A stretch of DNA of 64,000 nucleotides, from the NCBI GenBank assembly GCA_015493525.1, contig WGCY01000053.1, positions 186,001 to 250,000 on the forward strand. The letters are read 5' to 3'. This DNA comes from Bacteroidales bacterium. GTDB lineage: Bacteria; Bacteroidota; Bacteroidia; Bacteroidales; F082. Position numbers and translations under genes: made by a program. The notes below the pieces were generated by a model, which did no database searches, was not told the origin of the DNA, and was given only the letters and a program-made list of their open reading frames with translations. Positions 34,070 through 43,394 of the stretch are shown piece after piece; position 1 is the first letter of the stretch; each line of letters begins with the position of its first letter.

Positions 34070-35221
34070 ATGTTTCAACACGCTATTATCGGCCCCGACC
34101 AGTCGTGGATGCTCTGGGCCATTCTGGTTATTGCCGCCACTTTTGGTATTTGGGCCGAACAAAAAACAAAATGGGGCAATAAGCTCTCTGCAGTAGTTGT
34201 TTCCATCCTGACAACTTTTACGCTCTCCAACCTGTACATTATCCCCATCAACTCGCCCACCTACGACATTGTGTGGTCTTATCTTGTTCCGCTGGCCGTT
34301 CCGTTATTGCTTTTCAAGGCCAATATCCGTCGCATTATTAAAGAAGCAGGCCCTACGCTCATCGCTTTCGGGATTGGCAGTGTCGGCACCATTGTCGGGA
34401 CTTACATTGCTTTCAAGACCATCCCGTTGGGTGAAGAAGGCTGGAAACTGGCCGGTATTTTTTGTTCGACATACATTGGCGGCTCCATGAATTACGTAGC
34501 CACCTCACAGGCACTTCATTTACATTCGGGCGATATGCTCACAGCAGGTGTTGCCGCCGACAACCTGGTTATGACCCTCTATTTTCTCATACTCTTTGCC
34601 CTGCCGGGTGTGGGCTTTTTAAAAAAACATTTTAAAAACGACCACCAAAAAAATGCGGACAAGGAGATGGAGACCAACGAAATTATTGAAGACAGTTATG
34701 AAAACCCCAACCTTCTCGACATGGGAAAAGCATTGAGCATAGGACTGTTAGCTGCTGCCATAAGTTTTTACCTGCAATACCTTATCGGGATAAAAGGGAG
34801 TGCCATACTGATTATCACGCTGCTCGTGGTTGCCGTGGCGACACTGTTCCCCAAACAGATGAATTCCATACGGGGTGCCGACCAGATGGGGACTTTCCTC
34901 ATGCAGATATTTTTTGCTGCCATAGGGGCCAGTGCCAACATTTTGATTGTAATGAAAGTAGGCCCCATCCTGTTTCTTTTTGCCGGATTAATCCTGCTGG
35001 TACACCTTATTTTTATTTTAATTTTCGGACGGCTTTTCAACCTCGACCTGGCTGAAATTGTCATTGCCTCCAATGCCAATATGGGAGGCCCTACCACAGC
35101 AGCGGCCATGGCTGTGGGCCGTCGTTGGAAATCGCTCGTCATTCCGGCCATTCTTTGCGGAACCCTCGGCTATGCCATTGCCACTTTCATAGGGGTAGGC
35201 ATGGCTTACTGGCTACATTAA
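34070..35221 (+). CDS. DUF819 family membrane protein
   Basis: 383 residues with about ten hydrophobic segments and no signal peptide. Family-type motifs: FCSTYIGGSMNYVATSQAL (near residue 139), AGVAADNLVMTLYFL (near 163) and NANMGGPTTAAAMAVGRRW (near 337), which form two similar halves typical of the YjcL/DUF819 family. Transport function is suspected for the family but no substrate is known. A TACATTTG box (34045-34052) lies 17 bp upstream of the ATG. A single gene between trxB and korD. Confidence 0.86.
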   Translation: MFQHAIIGPDQSWMLWAILVIAATFGIWAEQKTKWGNKLSAVVVSILTTFTLSNLYIIPINSPTYDIVWSYLVPLAVPLLLFKANIRRIIKEAGPTLIAFGIGSVGTIVGTYIAFKTIPLGEEGWKLAGIFCSTYIGGSMNYVATSQALHLHSGDMLTAGVAADNLVMTLYFLILFALPGVGFLKKHFKNDHQKNADKEMETNEIIEDSYENPNLLDMGKALSIGLLAAAISFYLQYLIGIKGSAILIITLLVVAVATLFPKQMNSIRGADQMGTFLMQIFFAAIGASANILIVMKVGPILFLFAGLILLVHLIFILIFGRLFNLDLAEIVIASNANMGGPTTAAAMAVGRRWKSLVIPAILCGTLGYAIATFIGVGMAYWLH

Positions 35222-35443
35222 AATTACCCCAATATTTCCCTCCTGAATTTTTGCTTAATCGAGTGATTACTTACCTTTTTGTGTGCCAATTAACCATTAT
35301 CAATCGCTGTTTCAATAATTTACATATTTAAACTCTTTATAAATAAAGAGAGGCCGGAAAAATCAGTAAAATACTTAGCAAAAATCCGCTTTGAAAAGTG
35401 TAATTTCGTGCAAAATTTTAAGAACCATATAAAAACGTTAATT

Positions 35444-35671
35444 ATGGCAAAAGTGAAAGGTGCTATTGTAGTTGACATTGAGAAGTGTAAAGGTTGTGGC
35501 GTTTGTGTCCCGGCCTGTCCCACCGATGTCATTGCATTGGCAAAAGAGGTAAACGGCAAAGGTTACAATTATGCTTATATGGCAGTTCCGGACGCATGTA
35601 CCGGTTGTACCAACTGTGCCGTAGTATGCCCTGATGGTGTTATTACCGTTTACAGGGTAAAGGTTCAATAA
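35444..35671 (+). CDS. korD: 2-oxoacid:ferredoxin oxidoreductase, ferredoxin-like delta subunit
   Basis: 75 residues from ATG 35444 (an upstream in-frame start at 35408 is less likely). Two [4Fe-4S] motifs: CKGCGVCVPACP near residue 15 and CTGCTNCAVVCP near 51. It passes electrons from the TPP site to ferredoxin. First gene of a korDABC operon, 24 bp before korA. 2-oxoglutarate is the usual substrate of this arrangement in Bacteroidota, but branched-chain 2-oxoacids (Vor) cannot be excluded. Confidence 0.9.
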   Translation: MAKVKGAIVVDIEKCKGCGVCVPACPTDVIALAKEVNGKGYNYAYMAVPDACTGCTNCAVVCPDGVITVYRVKVQ

Positions 35672-35695
35672 TTTAAAAAAATAAAATATAGAGAT

Positions 35696-36781
35696 ATGGG
35701 TGAATTAAAATTAATGAAGGGGAATGAAGCCCTGGCAGAGGCTATCATTCGCGCCGGCACGGATGGCTATTTCGGGTATCCAATTACGCCCCAGTCGGAA
35801 GTTTTGGAATATCTTATGGCCGCCAAGCCCTGGGAAACAACGGGAATGGTTGTTTTACAGGCAGAAAGTGAAGTAGCTTCCATCAACATGTTGTATGGTG
35901 GTGGGGGAACCGGTAAAAAAGTGGTTACCTCCTCCTCCAGCCCGGGCATCAGCCTTATGCAGGAAGGTTTGTCATACATAGCCGGTGCAGAAATTCCAAT
36001 ATTAATTGTAAATGTGGTGCGCGGTGGCCCGGGACTGGGTGATATCCAGCCGGCCCAATCCGATTATTTTCAATCTACAAAGGGTGGCGGACATGGCGAT
36101 TACAGATTAATCGTCCTGGCCCCTTCCTCCGTGCAGGAGATGGCTGATTTTGTTCCGGTTGCTTATGATTTGGCTTTCAAATACAGAAATCCTGCCATGA
36201 TCCTTTCGGATGGTGCCATTGGCCAAATGATGGAAAAAGTGGAATTTTTTGAGCCCATTCCCCGGCTTTCTGATGAAGAAGTCAAAAAACGTTATGCATG
36301 GGCCACCAACGGGAAACCCAAAAACGGAGAAAGAAGAATCCTCACCTCTCTGGACCTTGATCCCCAAAAAATGGAAGACCACAACCATCACATTCAGGAA
36401 AAATATCGCAGGATTGAGGAAAACGAAGTACGCTTTGAAGCCTTACAGTGCGACGATGCAGAGTATGTGCTGGTAGCTTACGGAACCAGTTCGCGTGTTT
36501 CGTTAAAAGCCATAAAACTATTGCGCGAAAAAGGAATCAAAGCCGGGCTGCTGCGCCCCATTACCCTGTGGCCTTTCCCCACCAAAAAAATTCAGGAATT
36601 GGTTAAACAGGGCGTAAAAGGATTTCTTTCAGTAGAAATGAGTGCCGGCCAAATGGTAGAGGATGTCCGGTTGGCCGTAAATGGTAAAGTTAAAGTAGAA
36701 CATTTTGGGCGACTGGGCGGAATGATTCATTCTCCCGAAGAAGTTGTGGAAGCCCTGGAACAAAAAATAATAGGAGGATAA
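35696..36781 (+). CDS. korA: 2-oxoacid:ferredoxin oxidoreductase alpha subunit (KorA/VorB-like)
   Basis: 361 residues. It starts LMKGNEALAEAIIRAGTDGY and continues YPITPQSEV, the pyrimidine-domain signature. TSSSSPGISLMQEGLSYIAG (near 80) and NVVRGGPGLGDIQPAQSDYF (near 105) follow. The C-terminal transketolase-like domain is visible from VLVAYGTSSR (near 260). It forms the core with the beta subunit 3 bp downstream. Substrate specificity between 2-oxoglutarate and 2-oxoisovalerate is unresolved. Confidence 0.92.
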   Translation: MGELKLMKGNEALAEAIIRAGTDGYFGYPITPQSEVLEYLMAAKPWETTGMVVLQAESEVASINMLYGGGGTGKKVVTSSSSPGISLMQEGLSYIAGAEIPILIVNVVRGGPGLGDIQPAQSDYFQSTKGGGHGDYRLIVLAPSSVQEMADFVPVAYDLAFKYRNPAMILSDGAIGQMMEKVEFFEPIPRLSDEEVKKRYAWATNGKPKNGERRILTSLDLDPQKMEDHNHHIQEKYRRIEENEVRFEALQCDDAEYVLVAYGTSSRVSLKAIKLLREKGIKAGLLRPITLWPFPTKKIQELVKQGVKGFLSVEMSAGQMVEDVRLAVNGKVKVEHFGRLGGMIHSPEEVVEALEQKIIGG

Positions 36782-36784
36782 GCC

Positions 36785-37573
36785 ATGTCAGAAATAGCTT
36801 TAAAAGATATTATAAAACCGGAAAACCTGGTTTATCAAAAAACAAAGTTGATGACGGACAAACCGCTCAGTTACTGTCCGGGATGTGGCCACGGGACTAC
36901 CCACCGCCTCGTTATGGAAATCATTGAAGAACTGGGAAAAGAACACGAAACAGTCGGTGTTGCCCCGGTTGGATGTTCGGTATTGGCCTACGAATTTATG
37001 AACGTGGACATGCAGGAAGCGGCCCACGGACGGGCACCGGCCCTGGCAACGGCCATCAAGAGGCTGTGGCCCGGTAATATTGTGTTTACCTATCAGGGGG
37101 ATGGCGATTTGGCCGCCATTGGCACTGCCGAAACCATTCATGCCTGTAACCGCGGGGAAAAAATCGTTATCATTTTTATCAACAACGGTATTTACGGCAT
37201 GACCGGAGGACAAATGGCCCCGACAACAATCGAGGGAATGAAAACTTCAACCTCCCCTTACGGAAGGGATGTGTCTATCATGGGATATCCATTGAAAATC
37301 ACCGAACTGGTAGCACAACTCCCGGGTACTTACTACGTTACACGACAGTCTGTACAAACGCCCTCGGCTGTTCGCAAAGCCAAACGGGCCATAAAAAAAG
37401 CTTTCCAAAATCAGTTGAACAACGCACCCGGATTATCGTTTGTCGAAGTAGTCTCCAACTGTAACTCCGGATGGAAAATGACACCTGTGGATGCCAACCA
37501 TTGGATGGAGGAAAATATGTTCCCCTTCTATCCCATTGGCGACATCAAAGTAGATGGCCAATTAGTAAAATAG
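36785..37573 (+). CDS. korB: 2-oxoacid:ferredoxin oxidoreductase beta subunit (TPP-binding)
   Basis: 262 residues. The TPP/Mg binding region is YQGDGDLAAIGTAETIHACN followed by FINNGIYGMTGGQMAPTT (near residues 98-150). YCPGCGHGTTHRLVMEI near residue 30 and GVAPVGCSV near 58 are typical. It carries out decarboxylation and CoA-dependent oxidation with the alpha subunit. Third gene of the operon; 24 bp before korC. Confidence 0.93.
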   Translation: MSEIALKDIIKPENLVYQKTKLMTDKPLSYCPGCGHGTTHRLVMEIIEELGKEHETVGVAPVGCSVLAYEFMNVDMQEAAHGRAPALATAIKRLWPGNIVFTYQGDGDLAAIGTAETIHACNRGEKIVIIFINNGIYGMTGGQMAPTTIEGMKTSTSPYGRDVSIMGYPLKITELVAQLPGTYYVTRQSVQTPSAVRKAKRAIKKAFQNQLNNAPGLSFVEVVSNCNSGWKMTPVDANHWMEENMFPFYPIGDIKVDGQLVK

Positions 37574-37597
37574 GTTTAACCATTAAATGACGAAAAA

Positions 37598-38149
37598 ATG
37601 ACGGAAGAAATAATTATTGCCGGCTTTGGTGGACAAGGAGTCTTATCAATGGGAAAAATTCTGGCTTACTCAGGCATTATGCAAGACCAGGAAGTGAGCT
37701 GGATGCCTTCTTACGGACCAGAAATGCGCGGCGGCACAGCCAATGTTACTGTAATTGTCAGCGACGAACGTATCAGCTCCCCTATTCTGCGTACCTACGA
37801 CACAGCCATTATCCTGAACCAACAGTCCATGGATAAATTTGAACACGAAGTAAAACCGGGCGGAGTACTTCTCTACGACCCCAATGGCATCACACATCAC
37901 CCCACCCGTAAGGATATCAATATCTACAAAGTGGAAGGGGCAAAAAAAGCTGCCGAAATGGGTAATTCAAAAATTTTCAATATGATTGTTTTAGGTGCTT
38001 ATCTGAAAATAAAGCCTATTGTAAAACATGAAAATGTTTTGAAAGGGTTGAAGAAATCGCTTCCCGAACGCCATCACAAGCTCATTCCGCTGAACGAAGA
38101 TGCCATTAACCTCGGAATGAAAAGTGTGGAGGTCGTTCAGAAAGTTTAA
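37598..38149 (+). CDS. korC: 2-oxoacid:ferredoxin oxidoreductase gamma subunit
   Basis: 183 residues. IIIAGFGGQGVLSMGKIL at the N-terminus and WMPSYGPEMRGGTANVTVIV near residue 33 are the hallmark motifs of the gamma domain, which binds CoA. Last gene of the operon, followed by a strong terminator. The four-subunit order D-A-B-C is common in Bacteroidota. Confidence 0.93.
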   Translation: MTEEIIIAGFGGQGVLSMGKILAYSGIMQDQEVSWMPSYGPEMRGGTANVTVIVSDERISSPILRTYDTAIILNQQSMDKFEHEVKPGGVLLYDPNGITHHPTRKDINIYKVEGAKKAAEMGNSKIFNMIVLGAYLKIKPIVKHENVLKGLKKSLPERHHKLIPLNEDAINLGMKSVEVVQKV

Positions 38150-38184
38150 AGCTATATCCCAAAAGTTAACCAGATATTCATAGT

Positions 38185-38214
38185 AAGCCGGCCTAAAAAA
38201 GCCGGCTTTTTTAT
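38185..38214 (+). terminator. Intrinsic terminator after korC
   Basis: Arms AAGCCGGC (38185-38192) and GCCGGCTT (38201-38208) with an A-rich 8-nt loop, followed by a T-run. Confidence 0.88.
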
Positions 38215-38259
38215 TATTGTGCAACCATACCCCGGTAATTCTATATTTTTATTATTTTT

Positions 38260-39570
38260 ATGGTATTAAAAAATACAGGACTTATGAAAAACAATACCCA
38301 TCAAACAGTTGCTGACAAACGCTCCTTAATTGCAGGTTTCTCAGGCAACATTCTGGAATGGTACGATTTTACCGTTTACGGTTTTTTTGCCACCATAATA
38401 GGTTCGCAGTTTTTTCCCCAGGAAGATAAAATTGCCCAGTTAATTTCAACATTTGGCATTTTTGCCGCCGGGTATCTTATGCGGCCTATAGGAGGTATTA
38501 TTTTCGGACATATTGGCGACAGAAAAGGAAGAAAAAAAGCACTTTTAATCTCCATTCTCATGATGGCCATTCCGACCACCCTGATTGGCTTTCTCCCTAC
38601 CCATGCGAGTATCGGATGGTATTCGGCCTTGTTGCTTGTAATATTGAGGCTGTTACAGGGACTTTCGGTAGGAGGAGAATTTACAGGATCCATCTCTTTC
38701 CTTGTTGAGAAAGCGCCCAAGGGGAAAAGGGGATTCTTCGGTAGCTGGACAACTTTTGGTGTTTTTGGGGGAATGCTCCTGGGGGCCGGCATAGCAGCCA
38801 TCGTTACTTTCGTATTTACGGCCAAACAAGTGAACAGTTTTGGATGGAGAATACCTTTCCTGCTTGGTGCCATCATTGGTATTGCCGGCCTTTACCTACG
38901 GAAAGACATGAGCGATGATGAACGTTTCCAGAAAATAATGAAAGAGCAGAAAACCTATAAAATGCCCCTCGCCGAGTTTTTTGCCCATTACAAAATGCAG
39001 TCTTTTAAAATCATTCTGCTAAGCTGGGCATTTGGCGTATCGGTTTACCTGATTTTTATTTTTCTCCCCTCCTACCTTCATACTTTTCTGCACGTAAAAC
39101 TTGACGATGCGCTCTCTATCCACACCATTGCCATCATCTTTATGATGCTGATTATTCCTTTGTTTGGCCACCTGAGTGATAAAATTGGAAGAAAGGCTGT
39201 TCTTTTCATTTCACTCATTGGTTTTGTGGTTTTTTCCTATCCGCTTTTTTTGCTCATGTTTGAAAAATCTTATTGGGCCATTCTGGCCGCCATGCTGATG
39301 TTTTCTGTATTAGAAGGCCTTTTTCAGGGGGTCATCCCCGCAATAATGACCGAAGCCTTTCCTGCAAAAGTCAGGTACACCGGGCTCTCGGTGAGCTACA
39401 ACATAGCCCTGGCCTTGTTTGGAGGCACCACTCCCATGGTTTCTGTCTGGTTAATAAAAATTAGCGGCGGCAATTTAATGATGCCCGTTTACTATTTAAT
39501 CGCCTCTTGTATGATAGCCGTAATTACCCTCATGTTCATGCCGGAAACGTATAAAAAAGAGCTGGATTAA
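38260..39570 (+). CDS. MFS metabolite:proton symporter (KgtP/ProP-like subfamily)
   Basis: 436 residues with twelve predicted helices. The start AGFSGNILEWYDFTVYGFFA and HIGDRKGRKKALLISI identify the metabolite:H+ symporter branch. LLQGLSVGGEFTGSISFLVE is helix 4, a signature stretch. The symmetrical C-terminal half has GHLSDKIGRKAV. Substrates in this branch include 2-oxoglutarate, proline/betaine, citrate and shikimate. Its position after korDABC makes a 2-oxoacid plausible, but a terminator separates them. An ATG at 38284 is an alternative start. Confidence 0.85.
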   Translation: MVLKNTGLMKNNTHQTVADKRSLIAGFSGNILEWYDFTVYGFFATIIGSQFFPQEDKIAQLISTFGIFAAGYLMRPIGGIIFGHIGDRKGRKKALLISILMMAIPTTLIGFLPTHASIGWYSALLLVILRLLQGLSVGGEFTGSISFLVEKAPKGKRGFFGSWTTFGVFGGMLLGAGIAAIVTFVFTAKQVNSFGWRIPFLLGAIIGIAGLYLRKDMSDDERFQKIMKEQKTYKMPLAEFFAHYKMQSFKIILLSWAFGVSVYLIFIFLPSYLHTFLHVKLDDALSIHTIAIIFMMLIIPLFGHLSDKIGRKAVLFISLIGFVVFSYPLFLLMFEKSYWAILAAMLMFSVLEGLFQGVIPAIMTEAFPAKVRYTGLSVSYNIALALFGGTTPMVSVWLIKISGGNLMMPVYYLIASCMIAVITLMFMPETYKKELD

Positions 39571-39614
39571 GAAGAAAACATATTTCGGAAAGGTAAACGT
39601 AAGAATACTGATAA

Positions 39615-41549
39615 TTAGTTATATAGCTTCCAGCTAACGCCGAGGTAAAATCCGCCATCAGCCCCCGGATATCCGGGAGAATTATAATAATAGTTGTTGC
39701 CGCCCAAAAAGCCAAGAAGGTTTCTCCCCTGCAAAAAGAAACGGAAGCTTCTTATTTTCATGGAGGCGTACACATCGAGATAGAGATAATCGCCGATTTT
39801 CTTGTTGTGCTGTGTATAAAAAGCCCTTAACTCGGGCATATAAGCATCGGCATAATATTTTGTAAAATAAGACAACTGGACACCGGTTTGCAAACGGGCA
39901 GCTCCTTTGAAAATTTGTTTTTTGAAGAACAGGTTCATTTTGCCGGTCAGCACGGGCAAATGTATGAGAGAAGCCATGGAGGTTGTCTGGTAAACCGCCC
40001 GCAGGTTAATGCCAAAATAATGCAAAGGGATGGTGCCATCGGCATAGATTTGTGTTACACTTCCCGGGTTTGCCGCTTGTTGCGGATAAACCGAGTCATT
40101 AAAAAAGGTATAATTTCCCAAAGAACGGAAAGTAACCCCTGTGCGAACAGATTTATAGCGGTATTCGCCTGTCAGGCTGAGAATGCGTTCCTTTTGCAGG
40201 GCCAGGTTCCAGTTAAACCGGTTTGAGCTGTATTCTGAAAAATACCAGGCAGGTTTTCTGTTTACAAACTTCACACGGAAATAGAGTTGTCCGACATTTT
40301 TCTCAACGGAGCCAAGATATTGCAGCAGGCTCCCCTCAATTTTCAAATCGCCGTTGTTGTATCCCCCAAACACCATTTCAGCGGAAGCCTTCAAAAAACT
40401 TCGTTGAAAAAGTTTTAGCGCAATCCCGCCAAAGGGAATAAGCTGGTTGTTAAAATATTTCACCGAATCATAAGGAAGTAACTGGGCAATATGGTCATAA
40501 TTAGCCCCAAAATAAGCCCGGAATACTTTGTCGGTATTATCCTGGCCATAAGCCAGCGAAGACCACAGGAACCGGTTCCTGATTTTTAGTTGAAAAACTG
40601 AATCATGGGTATTTACCGTATCGAAAGCAGCAGGAAAATTCTCATAAAACAGCGTATCCCTCGAAGCCTCATCGGTGTATAGCATCAGGTTTCTCTGGTA
40701 AAGGAAAGAATACGAAACACTGCCACCGGCCAGCTTGCGCGGAGTGGAATCCCTGCGCATTCCGGGCTTCTGCAGATTAAAAGTCTGCCCCACATAAAAC
40801 CCGGAAGATTTCACCTGGTTCCTGGCCGTTTTCAGTCCCACGGGAATCACGCTCCTGTCTTTCTCGGCATTGTATATGAAAAGGCTGTCGTTGATAATTC
40901 CTCCGTTTTCATGGGCAATCACTTTATTATGCAGATAATTGGCTATAATGGCATAACGGTTATTTTTGGTATGGTAGCGGCTGGTAAAATAGACATATTT
41001 GTCATCCGACTTACTGTTGGCATATTGCCCGGGGGAATTCACAAGGTACAAATCGGCTCCAAAGGTAAACTGTTTGGACATTTTCCGTGAGAATGTTACC
41101 TGAAGGCTCTGCTCTTTTTTCGGCCCCATAACATACTGCAATTGCGTATATGGGCGCATCAATTTGTAATACGCAACCTGGCTGTTATAACACATGTAGG
41201 GGGCAAAAGCAGGAGATTTCATTACATAGCCAACTGTGGTGGAAGGTTTAAAAACCCTGTTGTAGGAGGCAAGCCCTACATTGCTCAACGTGTTGAACAT
41301 CCGGTTTTTTTGTTCAGTAGGATCAAACTGGTTAAAATAGGTAAGCGTGGTATCAACATAAGTAAGGTTCCCTGCTGTCAGGCTGTCAAGCGAGCCGGTA
41401 AAATAGAATACCGAAGTAGAGTCCGTTTTCAGGTGTACGGAGTCAGCCACCACATTCATCGAATCGGCCTGCGCCAACGCAGGTTGTATCCCAATGAAAA
41501 TCACCGAAAAAAGAAACAAAAGATAAAATTTTGCGTCAAAAGCAGCCAC
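39615..41549 (-). CDS. Putative outer-membrane porin (Porin_10-like beta-barrel)
   Basis: 644 residues. Signal peptide core FYLLFLFSVIFIGIQ with cleavage after ALAQ. The mature chain alternates in long amphipathic strands rich in Tyr and Asn (LMRPYTQLQYVMGPKKEQ, FTFGADLYLVNSPGQYANS, YRYKSVRTGVTFRSLGNY) and ends with GFYLGVSWKLYN, a barrel-type terminal strand. The pattern matches the Bacteroidota 'putative porin' family. Cargo unknown. A CAAAATTA box at 41575-41582 (TAATTTTG on this strand) suggests its promoter. No TonB box and no plug domain are visible. Confidence 0.83.
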   Translation of the reverse strand: MAAFDAKFYLLFLFSVIFIGIQPALAQADSMNVVADSVHLKTDSTSVFYFTGSLDSLTAGNLTYVDTTLTYFNQFDPTEQKNRMFNTLSNVGLASYNRVFKPSTTVGYVMKSPAFAPYMCYNSQVAYYKLMRPYTQLQYVMGPKKEQSLQVTFSRKMSKQFTFGADLYLVNSPGQYANSKSDDKYVYFTSRYHTKNNRYAIIANYLHNKVIAHENGGIINDSLFIYNAEKDRSVIPVGLKTARNQVKSSGFYVGQTFNLQKPGMRRDSTPRKLAGGSVSYSFLYQRNLMLYTDEASRDTLFYENFPAAFDTVNTHDSVFQLKIRNRFLWSSLAYGQDNTDKVFRAYFGANYDHIAQLLPYDSVKYFNNQLIPFGGIALKLFQRSFLKASAEMVFGGYNNGDLKIEGSLLQYLGSVEKNVGQLYFRVKFVNRKPAWYFSEYSSNRFNWNLALQKERILSLTGEYRYKSVRTGVTFRSLGNYTFFNDSVYPQQAANPGSVTQIYADGTIPLHYFGINLRAVYQTTSMASLIHLPVLTGKMNLFFKKQIFKGAARLQTGVQLSYFTKYYADAYMPELRAFYTQHNKKIGDYLYLDVYASMKIRSFRFFLQGRNLLGFLGGNNYYYNSPGYPGADGGFYLGVSWKLYN

Positions 41550-41604
41550 AACCGGTTCGTTTAAATTTCAGGGGCAAAATTAGGGAAAAAGAGATTGCAT
41601 GCCT

Positions 41605-42684
41605 TTAAATTCTGGAGAGCCTGCCCAACAACCAGTGATCGGCCAATACCAGTGCGGCCATGGCTTCCACAATAGGCACAGCACGGGGCACAACCGTTAC
41701 ATCGTGGCGGCCTTTGCCTTCAAGGACAACCTCATTCCCATCGGCATCCACCGAAAGCTGGTTTTTCATAAGTGTGGCAATGGGCTTAAACGCCACCTTA
41801 AAAAAGATATCGTTCCCGTTGGAAATACCGCCCTGGATGCCTCCCGACCGGTTGCTCTTTGTTGTAATCCGGCCGCCCTGCTTCACAAACAAATCGTTGT
41901 GTTCGGAGCCTTTCATACCCGCGGCACCAAAACCGGAGCCAATTTCGAAACCTTTCACTGCATTGATGCTCAGCATGGCCTTGCCAAGGTCGGCATGCAG
42001 TTTGTCAAAAACCGGTTCACCCAATCCGGACGGAACATTTCTGGCCATACACGCAATGGTTCCCCCCAGCGTATCTCCCTCTTTGACAGTCTTTTCCAGA
42101 AGATGCAACATCTTCTCCGTTGTTTTTTCATCCGGGCAGCGCATTGGCGAATCTTCCGTTTTGGACAAATCAGACATCGCATAATCTCCCGGAAGGGAGA
42201 CGTCCCCTATGCTGTGGACAAAAGCCGAAATTTCTATCCCGGCTTCTTTCAATAATATTTTCGCAAAAGCACCGGCCACCACCCGGGAAATGGTCTCGCG
42301 CGCCGACGAGCGTCCGCCGCCCCTGTAATCGCGCCATCCGTACTTTTTCTCATAAGTGAAATCGGCATGGGAAGGACGGTAAGCCTTTTTGAGATGGACG
42401 TAATCCGTTGAATGCTGATCTTTGTTCCATACCAAAAAGCCTATGGGTGTCCCGGTGGTTTTTCCTTCAAAAATTCCGGAAAGCACCTCCAGGCGGTCAG
42501 CTTCCTGTCGGGAAGTAACCCATTTTGACTGTCCCGGACGTCTGCGCTCCAGCTCTTTTTGTACAAAATCCAGATTGATATCCACACCTGCCGGAAAGCC
42601 ATCTATCACTCCGCCAATGGCTTTTCCATGCGACTCGCCAAAACTCGTTAACTTCAAAATTTTTCCAAAACTATTACCCGGCAT
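41605..42684 (-). CDS. aroC: Chorismate synthase
   Basis: 359 residues. Makes chorismate from 5-enolpyruvylshikimate-3-phosphate with reduced FMN, the last step of the shikimate pathway. N-terminal [20 protein letters not shown] and the [16 protein letters not shown] block are typical, as are [19 protein letters not shown] (near residue 118) and [15 protein letters not shown] (near 290). Full length. It lies between the porin (55 bp downstream) and a membrane-protein gene on the same strand. Confidence 0.97.
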   Translation of the reverse strand: MPGNSFGKILKLTSFGESHGKAIGGVIDGFPAGVDINLDFVQKELERRRPGQSKWVTSRQEADRLEVLSGIFEGKTTGTPIGFLVWNKDQHSTDYVHLKKAYRPSHADFTYEKKYGWRDYRGGGRSSARETISRVVAGAFAKILLKEAGIEISAFVHSIGDVSLPGDYAMSDLSKTEDSPMRCPDEKTTEKMLHLLEKTVKEGDTLGGTIACMARNVPSGLGEPVFDKLHADLGKAMLSINAVKGFEIGSGFGAAGMKGSEHNDLFVKQGGRITTKSNRSGGIQGGISNGNDIFFKVAFKPIATLMKNQLSVDADGNEVVLEGKGRHDVTVVPRAVPIVEAMAALVLADHWLLGRLSRI

Positions 42685-42753
42685 AACAAAAGTTTATATT
42701 TTAAAATGTAAAAGTAAATTAAAAATCATTTGAGGAGCGTGCTTACCCGGAAC

Positions 42754-43308
42754 TTATGCTTCTCTTGATTTAAACTTGCGGATTATTTTCCAGACAAAAC
42801 CGGAAAAAATAAAAAAGAGGGCAGCAAAGATAAGCAGCCATTTCAGAAAAGTTACAACTCCGGCCACATCCGCCGGTATTCTATTCATATGGGGAAAAGA
42901 AAGAATGCTTATACGGAGCAGAATGTTTTCGGTGTAGTCAAGCAAGGCAGCAACAAAAGGCACAAAAACCAACATCTCGAGGCTGGTCTTTTTGAAAACC
43001 AGATACAACAAGCTGGCCAGCAACGTCGCGTAAACCATCGGATAAACCATATCGACCCACTGAAGCTGTAAGTACATTTCGCGCCCTTCCGGACCGTAAT
43101 GCTGAAACATATCCCGCAACTGGGAAAAAGTATAAAACATACGGGCATCCGGGATGCCCATCCCCCCCGAAACGGCTCCGATTTTCTCCACACTAAACGG
43201 AAAAAGTCCGTGAAAAGCAACCATGAACAGAACCTGCAACGCCACAATGAGCAGCAGCCATCCCGTCCGGGAAGTCCGGGACAAATACGAGATTATCGAC
43301 CTTTTCAT
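42754..43308 (-). CDS. Four-helix membrane protein of unknown function
   Basis: 184 residues with hydrophobic segments near residues 15-38 (GWLLLIVALQVLFMVAF), 90-108, 110-130 (LEMLVFVPFVAALLDYTENI) and 148-172 (FLKWLLIFAALFFIFSGFV). LDYTENILLRI near residue 123 is a distinctive acidic stretch inside a helix. A basic C-terminal tail (RKFKSREA) faces the cytoplasm. No domain recognised. It is followed by aroC (about 70 bp) and is divergent from an MFS gene 86 bp away. Confidence 0.65.
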   Translation of the reverse strand: MKRSIISYLSRTSRTGWLLLIVALQVLFMVAFHGLFPFSVEKIGAVSGGMGIPDARMFYTFSQLRDMFQHYGPEGREMYLQLQWVDMVYPMVYATLLASLLYLVFKKTSLEMLVFVPFVAALLDYTENILLRISILSFPHMNRIPADVAGVVTFLKWLLIFAALFFIFSGFVWKIIRKFKSREA

Positions 43309-43394
43309 AAAATTCTATTTTAATTTCTCCGATGCCCTGGCTAAAATAGGAAAATATTTCCGAAACTTATGAAAATCGCTATTTTCGCTGTAGG

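Noticed and set aside
35444-38149. Pyruvate:ferredoxin oxidoreductase
   Set aside because: Four small subunits with a KorA/VorB-type alpha subunit; the single-chain PFOR common in Bacteroidota is not present.
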